In this document: positions 24,518-34,464 of the stretch, piece after piece
Position numbering within the stretch: the first letter of the stretch is position 1
Layout: each line of letters opens with the position of its first letter
Assembly: GCF_001311075.1 (NCBI RefSeq)
Contig: NZ_BBAD01000026.1
Coordinates: 1-38,153 of the forward strand
Direction of reading: 5' to 3'
Length of the DNA stretch: 38,153 bases
From: Secundilactobacillus similis DSM 23365 = JCM 2765
GTDB taxonomy: Bacteria > Bacillota > Bacilli > Lactobacillales > Lactobacillaceae
The notes under the pieces: model-generated
What the model saw: only the letters and a program-made list of their open reading frames with translations
What the model was told of the DNA's origin: nothing
Database searches by the model: none
Position numbers and translations under genes: made by a program

Positions 24518-25938
24518 TTACAAATTGACATCCATATTAAACGTCAGCTTCGACAACGTTAAACCTTGTTCGAATAACTGGTTGATCAATTGCGTCGTGC
24601 GTTCCTGAGTAACGTCAGCAATCGCGCGATTTTGGGCTGTTAAATAAGCAGTCAATTCAGCGCCGTCTAATTGCTGAGCCGCAGTATCCGTTGCCGCAAC
24701 GTGAGCGGTGAAGGCCTGCTTTGAGGCGGTCAGAAAATCGATATCTGGTTGAATAAATTCAGCGTAGTGGGATTCGACCAAGACGGACAGTTTTCGGTAC
24801 AACCAGTAGGCACTGACGTTATCGGCGTGCAGTGGTGTTGTGCTGTAAGTTGGGGCGGTGTCCGTTGCATTTGCGAAGAATGGGACGAATGGACTAAATG
24901 CTGGCACGCCTAAGCAGAGCCACATGATAGCTGATTGAGCAGCTGGCACGTCATTGCGGAGCTGGAGGACGTGAGAATTTTGGGTCCGGTTCATCGCAAT
25001 TGGCCGGAATTTTGTTTTGAGCGCTTGTGGACCACGTCCCAGTGGGTCATAGTCGGTTTCATTGTAGTGGGAGCCTAAGATAGCTGACACGTCATCAACG
25101 CTAATTTTACGGTTTGCATGGCAGATGAATGGCAGGTCAGATGAATCGGGTTCCTGATGCACATCGGGGGTTAAATACCGTTGGCCGTACCAGACCCGTG
25201 GGGTGTTGTAGTGGCGGTCCTTTTCAGTATCCGTCCCGAAAATTCGACGGAAGTTCCAAGTTGTTGGGTCTGGATTCAAGTGGTGCTCACTGACGAAGTC
25301 TTGAATACCAGCTGACCACATAAATTGGTCAGGATCATCGAAATCTACGTTTTGAATGGCAACTTGATTGGCCGTCACAACGTAGGCATCGTCCGGAATG
25401 CGTTGGGCAACCCAGTGATGACCGGTAACGATTTCCATGTACCAAGCTTCATCGTGGTCGGCAAATAAAACGGCGTTGCCTCAGGGGAACCGTATTGCTT
25501 GATCAAGTCACCAAGCACGCTAACGCCGTGGCGCGCAGATGTGATCACGGGAAGGACCATTGTTGGCATCGTGTCTTCAGCAAGACCATCCGGAACTAAT
25601 GGATCAAAGGCCAGTGCTTTAGGGTTACCGTAAACACTTTCTGTGGCGCTCATAGCAACATTATTAGCGTTAATGCCACTTTCTTCGTACAGGCCCTTTT
25701 CAGCGACTTCAACGTTGGGGGTTGCTTGGTAAGCCACACCGTTTTCAGGTAATGGGGCTTCGAAGCCGTTTTGAGTTGATTTTAAGATTTCGTGCCGATC
25801 GTGGACCGCCTCATGCATGTAAAATCGTTGTGGCGTGAGGGGGTAAAAGGTATCGTCATTTCGGGCGATTATGACGGAACCATCGATACTAGCGGCTTTC
25901 CCAACTAGAATCGAGGTACAGGCTGAATGTGGTTGCAT
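24518..25938 (-). CDS. pepD: C69-family dipeptidase (one-base frameshift)
   Basis: An N-terminal-nucleophile peptidase of about 473 residues (PepDA type), hydrolysing dipeptides from casein or peptide uptake. The catalytic Cys is C7 (PHSACTSILVGK), followed by DGSVIIARNDDTFYPLTPQR typical of the family. The N-terminal frame is lost at GSPEATP near 25482. Adding one G (GAGGC to GAGGGC) gives GSPEGNAVLFADHDEAWYME and then IVTGHHWVAQRIPDDAYVVT, which runs to the stop at 24518. No signal peptide is present, so it acts in the cytosol. The gene is convergent with prfC and divergent from nox. Several pepD paralogues are usual in lactobacilli, so the exact member is not assigned. Confidence 0.92.
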
Positions 25939-26167
25939 AAAAAAACTTCCTTTATCGTTAAATTAACTCCTATGATAGCGTAGTTGCGTGAAAATTTGTG
26001 AAGAATTAGAAAAAATCATCGAGTGGTATGTCGAAAATTGCAAGTCGGTTACAATGCCGGCTTGCTCACTGAAAACTCGGTACACTTCAAGATACTTGTG
26101 TCTCGAAGTAGTTATACCAATTGATTCAAAAGCATTTACAACCGGGAAAAACTCGGGTAAAACAGTT

Positions 26168-26209
26168 TCACTTGTGAAATGTTGACAAGTGATGATGATT
26201 GTGTAAAAT
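26168..26209 (+). promoter_or_regulatory. nox promoter with overlapping inverted repeat
   Basis: A -35 box TTGACA (26182-26187) and a -10 box TAAAAT (26204-26209) are 16 bp apart. The inverted repeat TCACTTGT-N9-ACAAGTGA (26168-26192) covers the -35 box. Its core TTGTGAAATGTTGACAA resembles, but does not match exactly, the Rex redox-repressor consensus TTGTGAA-N4-TTCACAA (one base short and one half-site altered). Control of an NADH oxidase by the NADH/NAD+ sensor Rex would make sense, but this is inference. The rest of the 325-bp gap 25939-26263 shows nothing else. Confidence 0.55.
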
Positions 26210-26263
26210 ATAGTTGTGAACAAGTTAACGTTATAACCTGCACCCACATAGGAGGAATTTTTC

Positions 26264-27601
26264 ATGAAAGTTGTTGTCATTGGTTGTACTCACGCTGGTA
26301 CCTTTGCGACGAAACAAATTTTAGCGGAACATCCTGATGCGGACGTGACCGTTTACGAACGAAATGACGTGATTTCGTTTCTGTCTTGCGGCATCGCACT
26401 TTACCTTGGTGGTCAAGTGAAGGATCCACAGGGGCTGTTCTACTCGAGTCCGGAAGAGTTGGCTAAGTTAGGGGCCAACGTTCAGATGCAACATAACGTG
26501 AAGAACGTGGATAATGGCACGCACACCGTGACGGTTGAAGACTTGGCAACTGGTGAGACCAGTGTGCAACATTATGATAAATTAGTGATGACGACTGGCT
26601 CTTGGCCAGTGGTACCACCAATTCCTGGAATCGACAGTGACCGGGTATTGCTGTGCAAGAATTGGGCGCACGCACAAGCGTTATTTAAACAAGCTGCGAG
26701 TGCCAAACGAATCGCCGTGATTGGTGCGGGCTACATCGGGGCAGAATTAGCCGAAGCCTACTCGCTTGATGGTCATGAAGTGACCCTAATTGACGCGCAA
26801 GAACGGGTGATGCCCAAGTACTTCGATGCCAGCTTTACGGATAAAATTGAAGCCGATTACGAAGCGCACGGGGTTAAATTAGCGTTGAATCAAAAGGTGC
26901 AATCCTTTGAAACCAACGGTCAAGAAGTGACGATCAAAACTGATAAGGAAACGGTTACGGTTGACCTAGCAGTGCTTTGCATTGGCTTCCGACCAAACAC
27001 GGAACTTTTAAAGGGCAAGGTCACGATGGCCGAAAACGGGGCAATTATCACCAACGATTATATGCAAAGTTCAGATCCAGACATTTTTGCTGCGGGTGAT
27101 AGTGCAGCAGTTCACTACAATCCAACGGGTAAAAATGCGTATATTCCATTGGCAACCAATGCCGTTCGACAAGGCATCTTGGTTGGGAAGAACTTAGTTA
27201 AACCAACGACCCGCTACATGGGCACACAATCTTCATCTGGATTGGCACTCTATGGCGTTTCAATCTGTTCAACTGGTTTGACCTATGAAGCAGCCCATGC
27301 GCAAGGCATTGAAGCTAAGCAGGTGATCGTTGAAGATAATTACCGGCCAGAGTTCATGCCAACCACGTTACCCGTTCAAATGTCATTGGTTTACGATCCA
27401 GCAACCCGCCGAATTTTAGGGGGCGCACTGATGAGTAAGTACGATATTTCACAGTCAGCCAACTTGTTATCGGTTTGCATCCAAAACCACAACACAATTG
27501 ATGACCTCGCGATGGTGGACATGCTGTTCCAACCAAACTTTGACCGACCATTTAATTACTTGAATATTTTAGCGCAAGCAGCACAAGCCCAAGAGGCTTA
27601 G
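26264..27601 (+). CDS. nox: FAD-dependent NADH oxidase / CoA-disulfide reductase-like
   Basis: A 445-residue flavoenzyme of the peroxide-reductase family. FAD loop VVVIGCTHAGTFA (residues 3-15), redox-active C42 (FLSCGIALYLGG), NAD(H) loop VIGAGYIGAELAEAY (152-166), and a second FAD motif IFAAGDSAAV. The single active-site Cys and the HAG in the first loop match H2O-forming NADH oxidases of lactic acid bacteria, which remove oxygen and regenerate NAD+. CoA-disulfide reductase or NADH peroxidase are close relatives and cannot be fully excluded. GGAGG gives a strong ribosome site. It is a single-gene unit with its own promoter and terminator. Confidence 0.93.
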   Translation: MKVVVIGCTHAGTFATKQILAEHPDADVTVYERNDVISFLSCGIALYLGGQVKDPQGLFYSSPEELAKLGANVQMQHNVKNVDNGTHTVTVEDLATGETSVQHYDKLVMTTGSWPVVPPIPGIDSDRVLLCKNWAHAQALFKQAASAKRIAVIGAGYIGAELAEAYSLDGHEVTLIDAQERVMPKYFDASFTDKIEADYEAHGVKLALNQKVQSFETNGQEVTIKTDKETVTVDLAVLCIGFRPNTELLKGKVTMAENGAIITNDYMQSSDPDIFAAGDSAAVHYNPTGKNAYIPLATNAVRQGILVGKNLVKPTTRYMGTQSSSGLALYGVSICSTGLTYEAAHAQGIEAKQVIVEDNYRPEFMPTTLPVQMSLVYDPATRRILGGALMSKYDISQSANLLSVCIQNHNTIDDLAMVDMLFQPNFDRPFNYLNILAQAAQAQEA

Positions 27602-27607
27602 TTGCTT

Positions 27608-27645
27608 AAAAGCTTACCTGACAATTGCGTTAGGTAAGGCTTTTT
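27608..27645 (+). terminator. nox terminator
   Basis: AAAAGCTTACCT pairs with AGGTAAGGCTTTTT (one bulged G) around a 12-base loop, with the T tract at 27641-27645. Confidence 0.8.
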
Positions 27646-27788
27646 GATTTTGGTCACAAAAAAATCATGAAAAATTCTAATGGTAATCATAATATTTAAC
27701 GTAAAATACGATACACTAGTAGTAGAAATACAATCTCATTTCACTATCTGATGATTTTTAATAGTGAATTAGGAAAGGACTGCTCGAG

Positions 27789-30440
27789 ATGACAATGACG
27801 ACTGCAACCCAAAGCCGGCAACAACTTGCCGAACAGTTAAAGACGGATCTATCCCGCGGCCTGACCAAAGAAATGGTGATGCAGCGGCAACAACTTGGCC
27901 GAAATGAACTTCAGGAAGAAAAGCCGCCTTCGCTACTTCAAAAAATCTGGCGGCATGTGTCAGATGTGGCTTCGTTAGTTCTTTTATTTGCAGTGGTGTT
28001 ATCAACGTATCTCGCGATTGCGGTGAACGGTGGTTGGACGAAACCAATTGTGATTGGTGCAATTCTTGTCCTGAATATTGTTATTGGGATGTTTCAAGAA
28101 CACAGTGCTGAAAAATCGCTCTCTGCGCTCAAAAAACTGAACGTTCACGAAGTTACGGTGATTCGTGATGGTCAGGCGCAAGTGATTAGCGCGACCGAAC
28201 TCGTCGTTGGTGATCTTGTTCAACTTCGGGGTGGTAACCAAATTCCAGCGGATGGCCGATTAGTTGAAGCGGTTGCACTACAACTGGATGAAGCCATTCT
28301 AACCGGTGAAAGTGAACCCGTGAAGAAAACTGCGGACGCGTTAGCGAAGCAGGCAACTGAGTTGGGCGATCGGCGAAATGAAGTTTTTTCCGGAACTGGT
28401 GTTGCGCAAGGAACTGGTTTAATGGTGGTGACTGCGATTGGGATGGCGACCGAACTTGGCGCCATTGCCGGTATGTTGAACCGAACGAAGAGCCGGATAA
28501 CACCGTTACAAAAACGGCTCAATCAGCTGTCCAGTCGGCTGACTGGTGTGGCAATCGTGGGTGGCATTGCCATCTTTATCCTAGGGGTCTTTTTCCAGGG
28601 CGAGCCACTGACGGACGCGTTGATGATTGGGGTCTCGTTGGCAGTTGCGGCGGTGCCAGAAACATTGCCGATCATTGTCACGATTAGCCTGGCCCATGGG
28701 GTAACTGCGATGGCGAAGCAACACGCAATTATGCGCCGGGTTGATGCGGTTGAAACGATTGGTGGCGTGAATGTGATTTGTTCGGATAAAACGGGGACGT
28801 TGACTCAAAATCAGATGACCGTTACGGATTACTGGTTAGCCGGGCAACCACAAGCGATTCAGGTGAAAAAGATGGCGTTAGCGGATGAGAATTTAGCCTT
28901 GATGCGCTTAATGGGATTGGCAACCAACGCTACTCGTGAAACCGTCAATGGTGAAATCGTTGAAGTTGGTGACTCAACTGAATTGGCGATCGTTCGCTGG
29001 TTGGCTAAGTTTGATCAGTCCCGGGCCCAATTTGAGACAGATTATCCTCGAGTAGCCGAGGATCCGTTTAATTCAACAAAGAAAACGATGGCGACCCTTC
29101 ATCGGATGCCAGATGGACGGTATTTGTTAATCGTTAAAGGCGCAATTGATCATTTACCAGTTACGCAAACGGCGGCTCAACGGGCGGTAACCATGCGAAT
29201 TCATGATCAGTTTGCGCAAAAGGCGTTGCGCGTGCTGGCGGTGGGGTACCGAATCTTTGATCACCAACCGACTGAATCGATCGAGGCGTTGCAAAGTGAC
29301 CTTCAACTGAGTGGTTTGATTGGCATGATTGATCCGCCAAGGGATGCGGCGATTATCGCAGTCCGCCAAGCTGCTGACGCTGGCATTCGCACGGTGATGA
29401 TTACGGGTGACCATTTGGAAACCGCTAAGGCGATTGCGAAACAAATTGGCATTTTAAAACCAACGGATCAGGTGCTGACAGGGGCTTCTTTGCGAACATT
29501 AAGCGATGAAGAGTTAACGCAGCGAATCGCAGACGTCAGTGTTTATGCCCGGGTATCGCCGGAAGACAAGATTAGAATCGTGACCGCTTGGCAGAGTCAA
29601 GGCGCAACGGTCGCCATGACGGGGGACGGGGTGAACGATGCACCGGCGCTGAAGGCTGCGGATGTTGGCGTTGCCATGGGCATCACGGGTACCGAAGTCT
29701 CGAAAAATGCCAGTGACATGATCTTGACTGATGATAATTTCGAAACGATCGTTGCGGCGATTGCCACCGGTCGGGCCGTTTATCAAAATATCTTAAAAGC
29801 TGTTGAATTTTTAATCGGTGTTAACTTTGCCCAAATCTTCTTGATGATTACGGCAGTGATGATTGGGTGGGGCGCACCGTTGATTGCGGAACAGTTATTG
29901 GTGATCAACGTGCTCGCCGATGGAATTCCGGGATTCTATCTCAGTCGAGAACCCGCTGAAGCGCAGACGATGCAACGGCCACCAATTTCGCGCCAAACGA
30001 GTATTTTTGCGGATGGGATGACACGTCGGGTGGCGGTTCGGACGACAACGTTTATTATTTTGACGTTGGGCATCTACGGCCTCGGCCGGTTCGGTTTAGC
30101 AAATAACGATCCAATGATTGGGTCGACGATGCTCTTCTTCACGTTAGCACTGGGATCAATGATCGATATTTATCCGATCAAGACTCGTCAACCGCTAACT
30201 TGGCAGTCAATTCGAGGAAATCATGCGTTGAACGTAGGGGTTTGCTTGGCCGCAGCCTTCGTCGTTGCAATCGCGATTATCCCTGGCTTACGCGAACTAT
30301 TTTCAGTAACGACCATGCCGATGTTGAACTGGGTGATCGTTGGGGTGGCAATCTTTATTCCAAGTTGTGTCCTGGAGATTGCAAAACGTATTCGGTTAAA
30401 GCGACAAGATGTGCCACAGATGCTGATGTCGAGTGATTGA
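27789..30440 (+). CDS. Cation-transporting P-type ATPase (P2 type, probably Ca2+)
   Basis: An 883-residue membrane pump. Order of parts: N-terminal cation ATPase domain (QLAEQLKTDLSRGLTKEMVM), two helices near 45-90, actuator domain with TGES (172-175), helix 4 with VPETLPIIV, phosphorylation motif SDKTGTLTQNQM with D333, the nucleotide-binding FNSTKKTMATLH and KGAIDHL, DPPRDAA, TGDGVND (611-617) and six C-terminal helices. Helix 4 reads PETLP where classical calcium pumps read PEGLP; the liganding Glu is kept. That fits the calcium/manganese or sodium P2 group rather than heavy-metal pumps, but ion choice is not certain. AAAGGA precedes the ATG. It stands alone, without a visible regulator. 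Confidence 0.93.
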   Translation: MTMTTATQSRQQLAEQLKTDLSRGLTKEMVMQRQQLGRNELQEEKPPSLLQKIWRHVSDVASLVLLFAVVLSTYLAIAVNGGWTKPIVIGAILVLNIVIGMFQEHSAEKSLSALKKLNVHEVTVIRDGQAQVISATELVVGDLVQLRGGNQIPADGRLVEAVALQLDEAILTGESEPVKKTADALAKQATELGDRRNEVFSGTGVAQGTGLMVVTAIGMATELGAIAGMLNRTKSRITPLQKRLNQLSSRLTGVAIVGGIAIFILGVFFQGEPLTDALMIGVSLAVAAVPETLPIIVTISLAHGVTAMAKQHAIMRRVDAVETIGGVNVICSDKTGTLTQNQMTVTDYWLAGQPQAIQVKKMALADENLALMRLMGLATNATRETVNGEIVEVGDSTELAIVRWLAKFDQSRAQFETDYPRVAEDPFNSTKKTMATLHRMPDGRYLLIVKGAIDHLPVTQTAAQRAVTMRIHDQFAQKALRVLAVGYRIFDHQPTESIEALQSDLQLSGLIGMIDPPRDAAIIAVRQAADAGIRTVMITGDHLETAKAIAKQIGILKPTDQVLTGASLRTLSDEELTQRIADVSVYARVSPEDKIRIVTAWQSQGATVAMTGDGVNDAPALKAADVGVAMGITGTEVSKNASDMILTDDNFETIVAAIATGRAVYQNILKAVEFLIGVNFAQIFLMITAVMIGWGAPLIAEQLLVINVLADGIPGFYLSREPAEAQTMQRPPISRQTSIFADGMTRRVAVRTTTFIILTLGIYGLGRFGLANNDPMIGSTMLFFTLALGSMIDIYPIKTRQPLTWQSIRGNHALNVGVCLAAAFVVAIAIIPGLRELFSVTTMPMLNWVIVGVAIFIPSCVLEIAKRIRLKRQDVPQMLMSSD

Positions 30441-30459
30441 TATTAGTTAGGTACTCTAA

Positions 30460-30504
30460 AAAAGGTCCCATGGCTCCCAAAATTGGGAAGCATGGGACCT
30501 TTTT
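30460..30504. terminator. Bidirectional terminator after the P-type ATPase
   Basis: AAAAGGTCCCATG (30460-30472) pairs with CATGGGACCTTTT (30491-30503), with a further inner stem GCT-CCCAA/TTGGGAAGC. A and T tracts on both sides suit the convergent genes. Confidence 0.9.
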
Positions 30505-30516
30505 CAATTGACGATG

Positions 30517-31571
30517 TTAATCAGCGGTGGTTGGTTGATGTTTTAGTCGAACATAGTGGGCCGGAATGATCCAATCGTGAGTTAAGCGATACCACATAAT
30601 GCCGGCGGGATCTTCTAGTTGACCGGTGATCGTTACGGGCGTGTTATGGGCTAGTTCACCGATAATCAGACCATTTGGTGCATCGTAGTAGGAAACCGAC
30701 TCGTTTGCAACGAAATCGATGCGCCCCTCAAAGTGAACGGCATCAAACTGTGGCCCAGCAGGAATGTCGTCATCATTATCGATTGGTGTTTGTGCTGGGC
30801 GGTCGGTGATCACGATTTTATCATTCAAAATCCATTGGGGACCACCGAGGTTGTACCAAACATCACCGTTCGTTAACGTCACCTTCATAAAAGCCGCCAA
30901 ACGGAATGGCTGGGAAATTCGTACGGATGGCGCTTGCCGGCAGGTGTGTAATAAATTGGCGTTGACTGATTCAACTCTAGGTAGTAGTTGACCCGCTGGA
31001 CAGATTGCCAATTGGACTGCCGAAGTAGGGCAATCAAAACTTGAGGTTGATCGGTAAAGTGACCGGTCAATGGTCGGCTAGCTTTAATCATCCGATACCC
31101 TTCAATTTTAGGTGTTTTGAAGAGAAAGGGGACGTTTAGTGGGCCGGAGAGTAGTTTTGGCACGGCAACGAGTCGCCCAGTATCGTAGTCGATGGGATAA
31201 AGAATCGCCGGATGGCCAAGCTTTTTAATAAAATGCAGGGTCATGATATGGTAGGGCGCGTCAAAAGTCGTGGTAAAGCCCTGAATATCTGCGAGCAAGT
31301 AATCATCAAATTGACGAAATTCTAAATGCAACGGTTCGCCCAGTTGGCCATTTAACCACTCCGGATCACTAAGGGCGGTGCCGGCCTCGTCAACGTAGCC
31401 AATCAAGACGACAGCGTTGGTCGTATTCACATTAGGGGTTGAAGGGGCAGCGTAGAATTCAGCTTGAGCTGGCACGTCGTTTTTAGTGGCTGGTTCCGCT
31501 TCCATTGGTGCGTTCGGTTGAGCGTCACTATCGTTACCAAATAGGCGCCGTAGCTGTTCTAAAAAAGTCAT
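30517..31571 (-). CDS. MucBP-like and SH3-like domain protein (one-base frameshift)
   Basis: About 351 residues, function unknown. After an acidic N-terminus (MTFLEQLRRLFGNDSDAQPN) comes a MucBP-type module, VVLIGYVDEAGTALSDPEWL with GxxGEPLHLEF and MTLHFIKK. A middle region contains two DUF5776/SH3-like strands, MKVTLTNGDVWYNLGGPQWI. A bacterial SH3-like end reads VSYYDAPNGLIIGELAHNTP then PAGIMWYRLTHDWIIPAHYV. The frames join if one G is added near 30895 (TGGCGG to TGGCGGG), giving VWRAFMKVTL. MucBP and SH3 modules normally belong to exported wall proteins, yet no signal peptide, lipobox or LPXTG anchor is present, so this one seems to be intracellular or exported by another route. It is convergent with the ATPase gene and divergent from nothing obvious; repeat B lies upstream. 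Confidence 0.7.
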
Positions 31572-31678
31572 TCACACCCCTCCTCACTTAGTTTTAATTC
31601 TAGTATACCGCATGATGGCGAGAAATTAATAGCAGTTTGTGAGGTTTGTTTGGCATTTTTTCTTATGCGTGTTTTAAC

Positions 31679-31995
31679 TGTCGGTAAGTGTGCGGAGCGA
31701 GACGGGTTGAGAGCGTAATGTAAGGGGGTTCGGTGAAAGCGCCCGGGTCTGGCGGTTTTATCGAAACCCCTTACATGCAGCTCTCAGTCTCGCGCAGCAC
31801 CATTCGGCGTGGTGGTCAGAAAGCGCGTGGTTGACAAGTTCCTACAACTTCAGGAACCCTGGAAATAACAGCTAAAGTGGCGCCGAATTTTGTAGCCTAA
31901 ACGAGCGCTTTTCAATGCGACTTTGGTGAGCGAAGAGACGACAAACAGCCAACACCCAAATCGCACCCAATGCTTACGCTGGACACAAACGACAA
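31679..31995 (+). repeat. Palindromic repeat family 1, copy B
   Basis: About 315 bp. Outer arms 31688-31714 (GTGTGCGGAGCGAG then TTGAGAGC) and 31780-31800 (GCTCTCAGTCTCGCGCAGCAC) pair imperfectly. Inside, ATGTAAGGGGGTTCGGT (31718-31734) pairs with ATCGAAACCCCTTACAT (31760-31776), with AAAGCGCC/GGCGGTTT extending the stem. The right end CGCTGGACACAAACGACAA matches the inverted terminal repeat of copy C; the left end is degenerate. Compared with copy C the inner stem has different bases on both arms but still pairs. It fills most of the 500-bp gap 31572-32075 between the MucBP-like gene and clpE; nothing else is seen there besides the clpE terminator. Confidence 0.88.
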
Positions 31996-32028
31996 CAAAA
32001 AGCACGTACCCACAAAGCAGGTACGCGC
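31996..32028 (-). terminator. clpE terminator
   Basis: On the minus strand GCGCGTACC (32028-32020) pairs with GGTACGTGC (32010-32002) and is followed by TTTTTG (32001-31996). Repeat copy B starts directly behind the T tract. Confidence 0.75.
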
Positions 32029-32075
32029 CTTAATGATAAGCGTCTCACAGAACGCTAATTGTTAATCATTGTTGG

Positions 32076-34333
32076 TTAATCATCGGAAGCAGTGGAAGTC
32101 GATTCTGCTGGTGCAGCCGGTGCTTCTTCTGCAAGGGTGATTTCACCATTTTCAATCTTAGCGACAAGGTTCTTAACGTCCGCATGATCAAGATAGTAGT
32201 CAGCGATTCGGTCTTCGATCTGTTCTTGGATGACCCGACGAAGTGGTCGGGCACCCATGGCTGGATCGTAGCCCAGATCAACGAGTTTGTCTTCGACTGG
32301 TGCAGTGACGTGAACGTGTAGCCCTTGGGTAGCTAACATGGCGTTGACATCATCAATCATCAGATCAACGATCTTCGTCAAGTTGGACTTGGTGAGGGCG
32401 TTAAATTCAACGATGTCATCAAACCGGTTTAAGAATTCTGGCTTGAAGTAGTTGGTTAATTGATCCAAAACAGAGTGGGTCTTGCCACTTGCTTCAGCAC
32501 CGAACCCAACGTTGGCTTCAACATCACCAGTCCCTGCATTAGAGGTCATGATGATGATGGTATCCTTAAAGGAAACGGTTCGGCCTTGAGAATCGGTCAA
32601 ACGACCATCATCGAGAATTTGAAGGAACATGTGCATGACGTCTGGGTGCGCCTTTTCAACTTCGTCTAGTAAGACAAGGCTGTAAGGATGACGCCGAACT
32701 TGTTCCGTCAATTGACCGGCTTCTTCGTAGCCAACATAGCCAGGAGGTGACCCGATCAATTTTGCCACTGAATGTGGCTCCATGTATTCGGACATGTCAA
32801 ACCGAATCATGGCTTCCTTAGAACCGAAGAGTTCACGCGCCAATTGCTTAGCAAGTTCAGTTTTACCAACCCCAGTAGGGCCGACGAATAGGAACGAGCC
32901 GATTGGACGACCAGTGCCGTTCAAACCAATTCGGTTCCGACGAATGGCACGTGAAACCTTATCAACCGCTTCGTCTTGACCAATGACGTGGGATTTCAAT
33001 TGCCCACCAAGGTCGCGGAGCTGTTCTTGTTCTTTGTTTTGAAGTTCGCCAACTGGGATACCAGTTTTTTCTTCTACGATTTGTTGCATGTCCGCTTCGG
33101 TGACCTTTGGTTGTTCGTCAGAAGACGATGCCGTTTGGGAACTCTTGGCGTTTTCAAGTTTTGTCACTTGATCACGGTAGTAGGCAGCTTTTTCGTAGTC
33201 TTCCTGCTTTAAAGCAGCTTGCTTTTGATCTTCGGCAGCTTTGATCTTATCATCGATGGTTTTAGGATCGACAACGTTGATCGTCAAATTCTTCTTTGAG
33301 CCAGCTTCGTCCAACAAGTCGATGGCCTTGTCAGGTAGGAACCGGTCTTGAATGTAGCGATCAGATAATTTAACCGCCGCTTCAATGGCGTCATCAGTAT
33401 ATTGAACGTGGTGGTAGTCTTCGTACTTCTTTTGAATGCCCTTCAAAATTTGAATGGCTTCTTCAGAAGAAGGTTCGTTAACCGTTACCGGTTGGAGACG
33501 ACGGGCTAGGGCTTGATCCTTTTCAATATCACGGTATTCATTTAAAGTTGTTGCCCCAACGAGTTGGAATTCACCACGAGCAAGGGCTGGTTTCAAAACG
33601 TTACCAGCATCCATGCCACCCTCGGCGTTACCAGCACCCACGATTTCGTGAATTTCGTCAATGAACAGGATAATGTTCGGGTTCTTTTGAACCTCTTCCA
33701 TTAATTGTTGCATCCGTTGTTCAAATTGACCACGGATCCCAGTCCCTTGAACCAGAGAAACCACGTCAAAACGGATAATCTTTTTATTGATCAGTTTTTG
33801 AGGAACGTCACCCGAAACGATCTTTTGAGCTAAACCTTCGACAACGGCCGTTTTACCGACCCCAGCTTCACCGATTAGGACGGGATTGTTCTTCGTACGC
33901 CGGTTCAGGATTTCGATGACCCGAGCGATTTCCTTATCACGACCGATCACGGGGTCAATTTTACCTTGGCTTGCAAGTTCAGTGAGATCGAGGCCATATT
34001 GACCGAGGAGTCCGCCGCCCTTGTTACCTTGGCCATTGTTGTTACCGCCCCTTGGGCCATTAGGCTGAGTAGGGGGAACTTGTTGTTGATAGCCCTGTTG
34101 ACCATTGTTCAGATTACCATTTTGGATGGATCTGAAAATATCATCAAGCTGTTAAAACCAAATGGGTCTTGTGCCATACGTGCACCTCCGTTTCCAGAAT
34201 TAGGGTTGTTAGATTGCTGATTCTTCAGCAATTGATAGCAATTTTGACATAAATCAACTTGCTGTCGCTCTCCATTAACGTTTAGGTAGAGATGAATTGT
34301 CGCTTCGCGTTGATGACAGTTCTGACAGAGCAT
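32076..34333 (-). CDS. clpE: ATP-dependent Clp protease ATP-binding subunit ClpE (one-base frameshift)
   Basis: A Hsp100 unfoldase of about 752 residues working with ClpP, active in heat and protein-damage stress. It starts [20 protein letters not shown] with zinc-binding C3, C6, C29 and C32, the mark of ClpE. A missing G near 34150 (AGCTTGATGAT to AGCTTGGATGAT) breaks the frame; corrected, it reads [20 protein letters not shown], a Gln/Asn/Gly-rich linker, then [20 protein letters not shown]. The first AAA+ domain has GEAGVGKTA and [11 protein letters not shown]; a UVR coiled segment ([18 protein letters not shown]) follows; the second AAA+ domain has [15 protein letters not shown] and [12 protein letters not shown]. 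The ATG follows AAAGGAG. CtsR and CIRCE-type sites lie upstream. Confidence 0.95.
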
Positions 34334-34382
34334 ATTTTGACTCCTTTCTCATTAAAGTCGTCAGGTCAATTGGTGTTAATTG

Positions 34383-34406
34383 TTTGACCAATCTTGACCA
34401 TTGACC
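34383..34406 (-). promoter_or_regulatory. CtsR operator of clpE
   Basis: On the minus strand GGTCAAG-ATT-GGTCAAA (34399-34383) is a direct heptad repeat matching the CtsR consensus, and a third heptad GGTCAAT (34406-34400) directly precedes it. The site lies right behind the -10 box, so bound CtsR would block transcription of clpE until heat releases it. Confidence 0.88.
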
Positions 34407-34408
34407 AT

Positions 34409-34436
34409 ATTATACAATATTCAAGTCGGAACGCAA
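34409..34436 (-). promoter_or_regulatory. clpE promoter
   Basis: On the minus strand TTGCGT (34436-34431) and TATAAT (34414-34409) are separated by 16 bp, immediately upstream of the CtsR heptads; a vegetative sigma-A-type promoter. Confidence 0.75.
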
Positions 34437-34464
34437 GCGGTTTGCTCACGTTTTCAAGATAAAA

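Noticed and set aside
28581-28808. Long open frames opposite the P-type ATPase and other large genes
   Set aside because: They are antisense shadows of strongly conserved coding sequence with no ribosome sites or recognisable domains.
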